Assembly: GCA_031282385.1 (NCBI GenBank)
Contig: JAITDV010000510.1
Span: forward strand, 1-6,717
From: Planctomycetaceae bacterium
GTDB taxonomy: Bacteria; Planctomycetota; Planctomycetia; Pirellulales; Thermoguttaceae
Length of the DNA stretch: 6,717 nt
Direction: 5' to 3'
Shown here: positions 1 through 5,364 of the stretch, piece after piece
Numbering within the stretch: position 1 is the stretch's first letter
Layout: the number at the start of each line of letters is the position of its first letter
Notes under the pieces: generated by a model
The model's input: only the letters and a program-made list of their open reading frames with translations
What the model was told of the DNA's origin: nothing
The model's database searches: none
Position numbers and translations under genes: made by a program

Positions 1-146
1 TAATTCTTTTGACAAAAAACCAACAACCCAATAAACAACTATCTAAACGCAACTAAATTTAACTTGTACAAAGTAAATTAAATCCGCTGCGATCAAACTT
101 GATTTTACGTTACAGGAATTCATATGCAACTAAACTCCATCCGACC

Positions 147-174
147 TCGAACAATATCGGTCGCGGAGTATAAT
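147..174 (+). promoter_or_regulatory. Possible sigma-70-type promoter far upstream of groEL1
   Basis: There is a perfect TATAAT at 169-174. Sixteen bases upstream is TCGAAC (147-152), a poor match to TTGACA. The spacer region is bracketed by the short inverted repeat CGACC (142-146) and GGTCG (159-163), which could be an operator. The ten bases GGAGTATAAT recur at 5328-5337. If active, it would give a leader of roughly 465 nt before groEL1, or serve a separate short RNA. Evidence is pattern only. Confidence 0.3.
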
Positions 175-232
175 ACAAGTTGTCCTAAAATGCAATACTA
201 ATCTATATCAGTTTGAAAATATTTTTAAGTTT

Positions 233-321
233 CGGATTGGTTTTGCTACTGTCAAAATGGCAGAAAATCATGGCATGATAATTGCTCAAAGCATATTTCG
301 GATTCGTTATTACGGATTCGT
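233..321 (+). repeat. Three short CGGATT(C/G)GT motifs
   Basis: CGGATTGGT occurs at 233-241. CGGATTCGT occurs at 299-307 and again at 313-321, so the last two are spaced with a 14-base period. They lie between the TATAAT box at 169-174 and groEL1. They might be binding sites for a regulator or simple chance repeats in AT-rich DNA. Confidence 0.3.
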
Positions 322-469
322 ACATATTGGCTTTAGGAGAAGTTTAGGTTATTTTACCAACATTACCATCTGATCTGTAAGTGTTTGCAAGAATTAAAAA
401 TTATAAAGCTCCGTGTAATTGAATTGATTGGGTTGTAGCAGGGTTGCGGGTGAAGATTGCGAGGAACGC

Positions 470-529
470 ATGAATAAGTTTATAAACGGTGTTCGTTTTT
501 TCTTCATCGTAACACTACAGACGATGTAG
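470..529 (+). CDS. Possible 19-residue hydrophobic leader peptide upstream of groEL1
   Basis: A short frame starts with ATG at 470 and ends with TAG at 527-529. The peptide is MNKFINGVRFFFIVTLQTM, with a basic N-terminus and then a hydrophobic run including three consecutive Phe residues. A purine-rich GAGGAA (461-466) sits at normal ribosome-binding distance. The 3' end of the frame overlaps two mutually exclusive short stems: CATCGT/ACGATG at 505-510 and 521-526, and ACTACA/TGTAGT at 514-519 and 525-530. A T6 run follows at 542-547. That arrangement recalls a leader-peptide attenuator, but the stems are short and such frames arise by chance. There is no homology evidence, and function is unknown. 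Confidence 0.25.
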   Translation: MNKFINGVRFFFIVTLQTM

Positions 530-630
530 TTTATAACAATATTTTTTGTAACGTAAAATATGAACAGGTGGAATTATGGCGTCGATAATATTTAACTTTT
601 CCAAAATTAACATATCTCAAAAACATCACG

Positions 631-636
631 AAGGAG
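631..636 (+). promoter_or_regulatory. Ribosome binding site deciding the GTG start of groEL1
   Basis: AAGGAG lies nine bases before the GTG at 646, which is normal spacing. The next in-frame ATG at 658 (codon 5) would be 21 bases away, too far for this site. The GTG start is therefore preferred. Confidence 0.8.
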
Positions 637-645
637 TTACCAAAC

Positions 646-2328
646 GTGTCTAAAAAAATGTCATTCGATGACGCCGCGCGACAACCGCTCGCTGCTGGTG
701 TCTTAAAATTAGCCAGAGCTGTGAAGAGCACTCTGGGACCGCGTGGTCGAAATGCCGTCATTGACAAGGGTTGGGGGGCGCCGAAGATCACGAAAGATGG
801 TGTTACGGTTGCCGAAGATATTTCGCTCGATGATCCAGAAGAAAATCTGGGCGCTCAGATAGTCAAAGAAGCGGCGTCAAAAACCAACGATGTTGCCGGC
901 GACGGAACAACCACCGCGACCGTATTAACTGAAGCGATTTATCTTGAGGGTCTCAAAATGGTTGCTGCCGGTGCTGATCCGATGTCGCTTGCTCGCGGTA
1001 TTTCCAAAGGCGCGGCGGCTATTTGTGAGGCGGTCGCTAAATTAGCTACCCCCGTAAATGAGAAAAACAGGAAAGAAATCGAACAAATTGCTACCATCGC
1101 CGGAAACAATGATCCGACAATCGGAAAACATCTTGCCGACGCTTTTGTCAAAGTCGGTAAAAATGGCGTTATTACAGTTGAAGAAGGTAAACAATCCGAA
1201 ACTTACGTCGATGTTGTCGAAGGAATGCAATTTGATCGCGGATTCCTTTCCCCTCATTTTGTTACCAATGCAGACGATCAAGTTGTTGAACTTGAAGATA
1301 CTCTTGTGTTGGTTTACGAGGACAAAATATCCAATGCAAAGCAACTTATCCCCATACTCGAAACTGTGTCAAAACAGGGTAAACCGTTGCTTATTATCGC
1401 TGAAGACATAGAAGGAGAAGCACTGGCGACGCTTGTAGTGAACAAGTTGCGCGGGTTGCTGAAAGTCTGTGCTGTTAAGGCTCCGGGTTATGGAGACAGA
1501 CGTAAAGCGATGATTGGCGATATTGCGATTTTGACTGCTGCCAATGCGATTTACAAAGATTTGGGCGTTCAACTCGACGCTGTCAAGATGACGGATCTCG
1601 GACGTTGCAAGAAAATTACTATTACATCAGAGAACACGACTATAGTTGGCGGCGCCGGCAAGAAAGCTGATATAGATGCCAGAGTTGAACAGATTAAACG
1701 TGAAATTGAAACAACAACAAGCAATTATGACCGCGAAAAACTTCAAGAACGTCTTGCCAAATTAGCAGGCGGTGTTGCTCAAATTAATGTAGGTGCGGCA
1801 ACGGAAACGGAGTTGAAGGAGCGGAAGTATCTTTATGAAGATGCCCGTGCAGCAACAAAAGCGGCGTTGGATGAAGGTATTGTTCCGGGCGGTGGCGTGG
1901 CATTACTCCGTAGTGAGAAGACGCTTGACAAGGTTGAGGCGACGGACGACGAAGTTTACGGCGTGCAGATCATAAAGAAAATTTTGGATGCGCCTGTTCG
2001 TTGTATTGCGGAGAATGCCGGCATTGACGGAGCAGTTGTTGTCAACAGGATTAAGCAAATGAAAGGTAAAAACGATGGATTTGACGCAGAAAAAAATACT
2101 TACGGTGATTTGTTTGAAGCTGGAATTGTTGATCCTGCGAAAGTTGTCAAGACGGCGTTGATGAATGCCGCGAGTGTTGCCGGATTGTTGCTTACAACTT
2201 CTTGTACAATTACTGAAATTCCGAAACCGGAACCAGTAGGCGCACCAGCAGGAGCTGGAATGGACGGTATGGGAGGAATGGGCGGCATGGGTGGAATGGG
2301 CGGCATGGGAGGCGGAATGGGCTTCTGA
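646..2328 (+). CDS. groEL1: Chaperonin GroEL, paralogue 1 (60 kDa, Gly-Met tail)
   Basis: This is a subunit of the cytosolic double-ring chaperonin, which encloses non-native proteins and folds them using ATP and GroES. At 560 residues it is slightly longer than E. coli GroEL (548). ATPase residues are present: Lys50-Asp51-Gly, the GDGTTT loop at 85-90 (Asp86), the catalytic Asp399, the PGGG loop at 414-417 and Asp496. The apical domain spans about 190-375 and includes the conserved GDRRKAM segment (283-289). The C-terminus (538-560) is a Gly-Gly-Met repeat like that lining the E. coli cavity floor. Compared with E. coli, the apical Tyr199 and Tyr203 positions are Phe200 and His204, and the usual KKARVEDALHAT segment reads RKYLYEDARAAT. 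It starts with GTG behind a good ribosome binding site. The identification is secure; the planctomycete-type assignment of this paralogue is from memory. Confidence 0.98.
   Translation: MSKKMSFDDAARQPLAAGVLKLARAVKSTLGPRGRNAVIDKGWGAPKITKDGVTVAEDISLDDPEENLGAQIVKEAASKTNDVAGDGTTTATVLTEAIYLEGLKMVAAGADPMSLARGISKGAAAICEAVAKLATPVNEKNRKEIEQIATIAGNNDPTIGKHLADAFVKVGKNGVITVEEGKQSETYVDVVEGMQFDRGFLSPHFVTNADDQVVELEDTLVLVYEDKISNAKQLIPILETVSKQGKPLLIIAEDIEGEALATLVVNKLRGLLKVCAVKAPGYGDRRKAMIGDIAILTAANAIYKDLGVQLDAVKMTDLGRCKKITITSENTTIVGGAGKKADIDARVEQIKREIETTTSNYDREKLQERLAKLAGGVAQINVGAATETELKERKYLYEDARAATKAALDEGIVPGGGVALLRSEKTLDKVEATDDEVYGVQIIKKILDAPVRCIAENAGIDGAVVVNRIKQMKGKNDGFDAEKNTYGDLFEAGIVDPAKVVKTALMNAASVAGLLLTTSCTITEIPKPEPVGAPAGAGMDGMGGMGGMGGMGGMGGGMGF
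2257..2325 (+). repeat. Tandem Gly-Gly-Met coding repeat at the groEL1 3' end
   Basis: Alternating GGA/GGC and ATG GGC codons repeat at 9-15 base intervals and encode the flexible Gly-Met tail. Such tracts tend to vary in length by slippage. They also create the spurious proline-rich open frames seen on the opposite strand. Confidence 0.85.
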
Positions 2329-2369
2329 TTGCCGTTCAGTGCGAACTCGGCATAGTGCTGACAATTTAT

Positions 2370-2391
2370 TGTTACGATAAATATTGTAACA
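2370..2391 (+). other. Weak stem-loop after groEL1
   Basis: TGTTAC (2370-2375) can pair with GTAACA (2386-2391) around a 10-base AT-rich loop, about 40 bases past the groEL1 stop. It has no T-run behind it, so it is not a convincing intrinsic terminator. Read-through into groES is possible. Confidence 0.25.
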
Positions 2392-2476
2392 GAAATTGGA
2401 TTATTGATACGTAAAATTATTTGCAGAATTTTTGCAACGAATTTGCGGTCAAACAACAAATAAATTAAGTGTACGC

Positions 2477-2575
2477 TGTTCGTACTATGAATTGTGTGAC
2501 TCAAGAGCGTGAAAGCCTGCTTTCCGATAAAGTAAGCAGGCGGTATCAAAAGAAATTTAAAGTGTGAACAGTTTA
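2477..2575 (+). repeat. 99-bp hairpin repeat, copy A, upstream of groES
   Basis: This 99-base block aligns without gaps to 3340-3438, with about 13 differences by eye. Its core is a stem-loop: GCCTGCTT (2515-2522) pairs with AAGCAGGC (2534-2541) around an 11-base loop. Both copies begin with TGTTCGTA and end with GAACAGTTTA. The block ends 50 bases before the groES start, so it probably lies in the groES leader or promoter region. It also contains a 26-codon frame (ATG at 2487) that is not preserved in copy B, where the ATG becomes ATA and a stop appears. It is therefore probably a structural or regulatory repeat rather than a gene. Confidence 0.85.
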
Positions 2576-2612
2576 TGAACTAAATATTCAAAAGATTAAA
2601 CCATTAAATTTG

Positions 2613-2618
2613 AAAGGA
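2613..2618 (+). promoter_or_regulatory. Ribosome binding site of groES
   Basis: AAAGGA lies seven bases before the ATG at 2626. It is a standard site and supports the chosen start. Confidence 0.75.
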
Positions 2619-2625
2619 AAAAAAC

Positions 2626-2928
2626 ATGTCAAAGAAAATCAACTTGAAACCACTTGATGATCGTATTGTTGTCGAGCCGTTGGCTGCAGAAGAGAAAACT
2701 GCCGGCGGACTTTATTTACCGGACACCGCAAAAGAGAAACCACAACGCGGTACGGTTATTGCTGTCGGACCTGGAAAGTTGCTTGATAACGGCAACCGCG
2801 CTGCATTGAGTGTGGCGGTTGGCGACGAGGTTATTTACGGCAAGTATTCCGGCAGTGATATTGAAGTTGACGGTGTTGAGATCAAAATATTGAAGGAAAG
2901 CGAAGTGCTTGCCAAAGTGGTGAAATAA
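2626..2928 (+). CDS. groES: Co-chaperonin GroES (10 kDa)
   Basis: GroES forms the heptameric lid that caps GroEL rings and triggers encapsulation of the substrate. The 100-residue length fits the family (about 95-105). The N-terminal LKPLDDRIVVEP (7-18) is the classic signature. The mobile loop lies at about 20-40, and its GroEL-contacting hydrophobic tripeptide is Leu29-Tyr30-Leu31 where E. coli has Ile-Val-Leu. The GTVIAVGPG strand (42-50) and the DEVIYGKYSG region follow, with a normal C-terminus. It is the only groES here and sits between two groEL genes. It is separated from groEL1 by 297 bp carrying repeat copy A, so it may have its own promoter despite sharing direction with groEL1. 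A site for the lid to bind either GroEL is expected but not shown. Confidence 0.97.
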   Translation: MSKKINLKPLDDRIVVEPLAAEEKTAGGLYLPDTAKEKPQRGTVIAVGPGKLLDNGNRAALSVAVGDEVIYGKYSGSDIEVDGVEIKILKESEVLAKVVK

Positions 2929-2991
2929 ACCAAAACGTCACATTTGAAACGATTCGCATTTGAAATTTCGATAACTTGAGAGGACTTATTT

Positions 2992-3033
2992 ATGGAAGAG
3001 TCTGTATTTTGGGTATTGGAGTTGCGAGTGTGA
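2992..3033 (+). CDS. Possible 13-codon ORF just after groES
   Basis: ATG at 2992 opens a frame encoding MEESVFWVLELRV and stops with TGA at 3031-3033. GAGAGGA (2978-2984) ends seven bases before the ATG, a stronger ribosome binding site than that of groES. It may be a short translated peptide, a remnant of a decayed gene, or chance. No in-frame continuation resembling a protein follows the stop. Confidence 0.25.
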   Translation: MEESVFWVLELRV

Positions 3034-3051
3034 ATATTATGAAATTATTGT

Positions 3052-3127
3052 CTGTGGATTGCGCGGAATTTTAGTGTATAAAAACGCCGTGCAATTCTGC
3101 GGACAGTAATGTAAATGTGGTTTTTTT
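3052..3127 (+). terminator. Possible stem-loop terminator after groES
   Basis: CGCGGAATT (3062-3070) can pair with AATTCTGCG (3093-3101), nine pairs including one G-T. An outer CTGT/ACAG pair lies at 3052-3055 and 3103-3106. A T7 run begins at 3121, about 14 bases beyond the stem, which is further than in a typical intrinsic terminator. It might end the groES transcript or be an unrelated structure. Confidence 0.3.
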
Positions 3128-3339
3128 AGTAAGTTATTTTGGGGTGCCGATAATTTTGTTTTCTGTTTTTGAATGTCCTTTGACATTAAACAACAAACAC
3201 GTTTTAAGTGAAGGCAATCCTTTTTGGTCGGAACATATTGCAAATTTTCTGTTGTGATTCCGGTGTAATTTGGGGCAAGTCTCCATTGACGTTTGAATAT
3301 TTTTTATCTAACGCACTTTAGAATTTCGGCAACGTATAT

Positions 3340-3438
3340 TGTTCGTAATATAAATTGCGTGACTCAAGAGCGTAAAAGCCTGCTTTCCGATTAGGTAAGC
3401 AGGCGGCGACAAAGGAAAATTAAAGAGAGAACAGTTTA
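3340..3438 (+). repeat. 99-bp hairpin repeat, copy B, upstream of groEL2
   Basis: Copy B is the gapless partner of 2477-2575. The GCCTGCTT (3378-3385) and AAGCAGGC (3397-3404) arms are perfectly conserved, while loop and flank bases differ, which suggests the stem matters. It ends about 206 bases before groEL2. Near its 5' end TATAAA (3349-3354) could be a -10 box; copy A has the weaker TATGAA there. Confidence 0.85.
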
Positions 3439-3440
3439 GT

Positions 3441-3498
3441 TTGTTTTCCGATGATTAAGCAGGCAACGGTAACTGAAATTAAAAGTGATAACAGTTTG
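3441..3498 (+). repeat. Partial, degenerate third copy C of the hairpin repeat
   Basis: The block begins TTGTTTTCCGAT, continues with TTAAGCAGGC and ends AACAGTTT, matching the second half of copies A and B. The left stem arm is degraded, so the hairpin is mostly lost. It lies two bases after copy B, in tandem with it. Confidence 0.6.
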
Positions 3499-3523
3499 AA
3501 AGAATTGCGCAAGTTTTTTATGT

Positions 3524-3545
3524 GGTAAACATTGCGAATGTTACC
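3524..3545 (+). promoter_or_regulatory. Inverted repeat upstream of groEL2 (operator or hairpin)
   Basis: The left arm GGTAAACATT (3524-3533) pairs with AATGTTACC (3537-3545) as nine pairs with one bulged A, around a GCG centre. It sits about 100 bases before the groEL2 ATG. The compact near-symmetry could be a repressor binding site or an RNA stem-loop. It does not match CIRCE. Confidence 0.4.
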
Positions 3546-3580
3546 GATAAATTAAAGTTTTTGAGTGTGTCCGGTGTATT

Positions 3581-3607
3581 CCGCTTTGCGTTTAGTAGCC
3601 GAAGCGG
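3581..3607 (+). promoter_or_regulatory. Leader stem-loop just before groEL2
   Basis: CCGCTT (3581-3586) can pair with AAGCGG (3602-3607) around a 15-base loop. It ends 37 bases before the groEL2 start. No T-run follows. It may be a structured part of the 5' untranslated region. Confidence 0.35.
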
Positions 3608-3644
3608 GTATTTTCAATTTCAACAACTAACCGATTATAAATAA

Positions 3645-5261
3645 ATGGCAAAACAACTTATTTTTAGTGATGATGCCCGCAGAAAGGTACTTGATGGAGT
3701 CAACAAATTGGCGGATGTCGTTGCAGTAACGATGGGACCTACGGGTCGTAATGTTATTCTCAACAAATCATTTGGCGGTCCTACTATAACGAAAGATGGA
3801 GTGAGTGTCAGCAAGGAAGTGGAGTTAGAGGATCCATTTGAGAATATGGGGGCGAAATTGGTTAATGAGGTTGCGTCTAAAACGTCGGATATGGCTGGCG
3901 ACGGAACGACAACTGCGACAGTTCTTGCACGAGAAATTTATCGTGAAGGACTCAAAAATATTGCTGCCGGTGCAAATCCAACGGCTATTCGTCGCGGGAT
4001 TGACAGGGCGATTGACGCGGCAGTGGATAATTTGCAACAGTTATCAAAAGCAATCACAACGAAGCAAGAAGTTGCGAATGTAGGTGCAATTTCGGCGAAC
4101 AACGATACGGTGATTGGTAGTTTGTTAGCGGAGGCGATGGAGGCAGTCGGTAATGACGGCGTGATTACGGTTGAAGAGGGCAAGACTGCGGAGACAACGT
4201 ATGAAGTTGTTGAAGGAATGCAGTTTGACAAAGGTTATATTTCTCCGTATTTCATTAACGATCCGTCGAAGATGAATTGTGTTTTCAATGATCCGCTTAT
4301 TTTGTTGCATGAGAAAAAAATTAGCAACATACGCGAATTGGTACCGCTTCTTGAAAAAGTGGCTCATACGATGAAGCCTCTTCTGATTATTGCGGAGGAT
4401 GTTGACAATGAAGCAATGACGATGCTTGTTGTCAATAAATTACATGGAGCGTTGAACGTTGCGGCGGTCAAGGCGCCTGGCTTTGGTGATAGGCGTAAGG
4501 CGATGTTGCAAGACATTGCAATTTTGACGGGCGGAACGGTGATAAGTGAGGATTTGGGTATTAAACTTGAAAATGTTACGGTAGATCAACTTGGCAAGGC
4601 AGCGCAAGTTGTAGTTGACAAAGATTCAACAACGATTGTGAAAGGCGCGGGCAAGAAAGCAGAGATCAAGGCGCGAGTTGATTTGTTGCGTAAACAGATT
4701 GAAACGACGGATAGCGAATATGATCGGGAGAAATTTCAGGAGCGTCTTGCGAAGTTGAGTGGTGGAGTTGCGGTGATTCAAGTTGGTGCGAGTACGGAAA
4801 CGGAGATGAAGCAAAAGAAAGCACGTATTGAAGATGCTCTTCATGCAACACGAGCGGCGGCACAAGAAGGAATTTTGCCTGGCGGCGGAGTGGCGTTGTT
4901 GCGATGCAAGGAAGCGGTTGAGAAAGTACGTGGAACGGTTAAAGGTGATGAGAAGGTTGGAGTTGACATTGTGTTGCGAGTTTTACCGAAACCGCTTATT
5001 AGGATTGCGGAAAATTGTGGTTTGGACGGTTCTGTTATCGCCGATGAAGTGTTGCAGAAACCGACGAACACAGGTTATGACGCCAACGCTGGAAAGTATG
5101 TTGACATGTTTAAGGCAGGAATTGTTGATCCGTTAAAGGTTGTCCGTACTGCGCTTACAAATGCAGCGAGTATTGCGGGACTGATGTTGACGACGGAGAC
5201 GCTTGTTACTGACTACAAGAAAGATGATAAAAAGAAAGATATTTACGGAGCTGTAATTTGA
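3645..5261 (+). CDS. groEL2: Chaperonin GroEL, paralogue 2 (60 kDa, no Gly-Met tail)
   Basis: This second GroEL subunit has 538 residues, shorter than GroEL1 because the C-terminus ends in a charged Lys/Asp stretch (525-531) then IYGAVI instead of Gly-Met repeats. ATPase residues are intact: Asp51, the GDGTTT loop with Asp86, catalytic Asp397 within the canonical KKARIEDALHAT segment, PGGG at 412-415 and Asp495. The apical binding face keeps Tyr198, Tyr202 and Phe203, matching E. coli Tyr199, Tyr203 and Phe204. At the start, the ATG gives the normal MAKQ-type N-terminus. However, the preceding bases (ATTATAAATAA) contain no Shine-Dalgarno sequence, unlike groEL1 and groES. The gene is separated from groES by 716 bp with repeats and stem-loops, so it is probably regulated separately. 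The two GroELs are clearly old paralogues, not a recent duplication. Confidence 0.98.
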   Translation: MAKQLIFSDDARRKVLDGVNKLADVVAVTMGPTGRNVILNKSFGGPTITKDGVSVSKEVELEDPFENMGAKLVNEVASKTSDMAGDGTTTATVLAREIYREGLKNIAAGANPTAIRRGIDRAIDAAVDNLQQLSKAITTKQEVANVGAISANNDTVIGSLLAEAMEAVGNDGVITVEEGKTAETTYEVVEGMQFDKGYISPYFINDPSKMNCVFNDPLILLHEKKISNIRELVPLLEKVAHTMKPLLIIAEDVDNEAMTMLVVNKLHGALNVAAVKAPGFGDRRKAMLQDIAILTGGTVISEDLGIKLENVTVDQLGKAAQVVVDKDSTTIVKGAGKKAEIKARVDLLRKQIETTDSEYDREKFQERLAKLSGGVAVIQVGASTETEMKQKKARIEDALHATRAAAQEGILPGGGVALLRCKEAVEKVRGTVKGDEKVGVDIVLRVLPKPLIRIAENCGLDGSVIADEVLQKPTNTGYDANAGKYVDMFKAGIVDPLKVVRTALTNAASIAGLMLTTETLVTDYKKDDKKKDIYGAVI

Positions 5262-5309
5262 TGGTGATTTACGTCCGCAAATTTTTTTTCCAATTTGGCA
5301 ACTGAAGGG

Positions 5310-5337
5310 TTGTATTATTTGAAATGTGGAGTATAAT
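5310..5337 (+). promoter_or_regulatory. Promoter-like boxes ahead of the stem-loop RNA candidate
   Basis: TTGTAT (5310-5315) and a perfect TATAAT (5332-5337) are separated by 16 bases. GGAGTATAAT is identical to 165-174. A start about seven bases downstream would put the stem-loop roughly 28 nt into the RNA. A second -10-like TATATT lies at 5353-5358, closer to the stem. Confidence 0.35.
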
Positions 5338-5364
5338 TTCGGGCGTTCGTCATATATTTTTGTT

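Larger units (their letters stand above)
1..645. other. Gene-poor region upstream of groEL1
   Basis: No convincing long reading frame lies on either strand here. The region is AT-rich and probably combines the intergenic spacer with the groEL1 leader. It holds a TATAAT box at 169-174, three copies of a CGGATT(C/G)GT motif between 233 and 321, a 19-codon ORF with a ribosome binding site at 470-529, and small alternative stem-loops at 505-530. I saw no CIRCE operator (TTAGCACTC with its inverted partner), so HrcA control of groEL1 is not supported by sequence. Where transcription of groEL1 begins cannot be fixed by eye. Confidence 0.6.
2929..3644. other. 716-bp spacer between groES and groEL2
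   Basis: This spacer is unusually long for a chaperonin locus. It holds a 13-codon ORF with a strong ribosome binding site (2992-3033), a stem-loop with a T-run further on (3052-3127), repeat copies B and C (3340-3498), and two stem-loops close to groEL2 (3524-3545 and 3581-3607). There is no clear promoter: TTGACG at 3286-3291 has no good -10 at proper distance. The length argues that groEL2 is transcribed independently of groES. Confidence 0.6.

Noticed and set aside
9..37. Perfect TTGACA at 9-14 as a promoter -35
   Set aside because: At 17 bases spacing the -10 region reads TAAACA, a poor match, and the site is over 600 bases from any gene.
257..373. 38-codon plus-strand frame beginning MAENHGM
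   Set aside because: No ribosome binding site and no recognisable features; consistent with chance in AT-rich sequence.
1..645. CIRCE operator upstream of groEL1
   Set aside because: Neither TTAGCACTC nor its inverted partner was found here or before groES and groEL2.
1903..2549. Long reading frames on the minus strand (1903-2364 and 2100-2549), one rich in Pro-Pro-Met/Ile
   Set aside because: They are antisense to the groEL1 3' end. The proline-rich pattern is the mirror of the Gly-Met codon repeat, and neither has a credible start signal.
2487..2567. 26-codon frame within repeat copy A (MNCVTQERESLL...)
   Set aside because: In copy B the ATG is ATA and a stop interrupts the frame, while the stem arms are conserved, so selection appears to be on structure rather than coding.
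3037..3243. 68-codon minus-strand frame in the groES-groEL2 gap
   Set aside because: There is no recognisable family, no clear ribosome binding site and Lys/Cys-rich composition expected from AT-rich noncoding DNA. It overlaps the stem-loop at 3052-3106.
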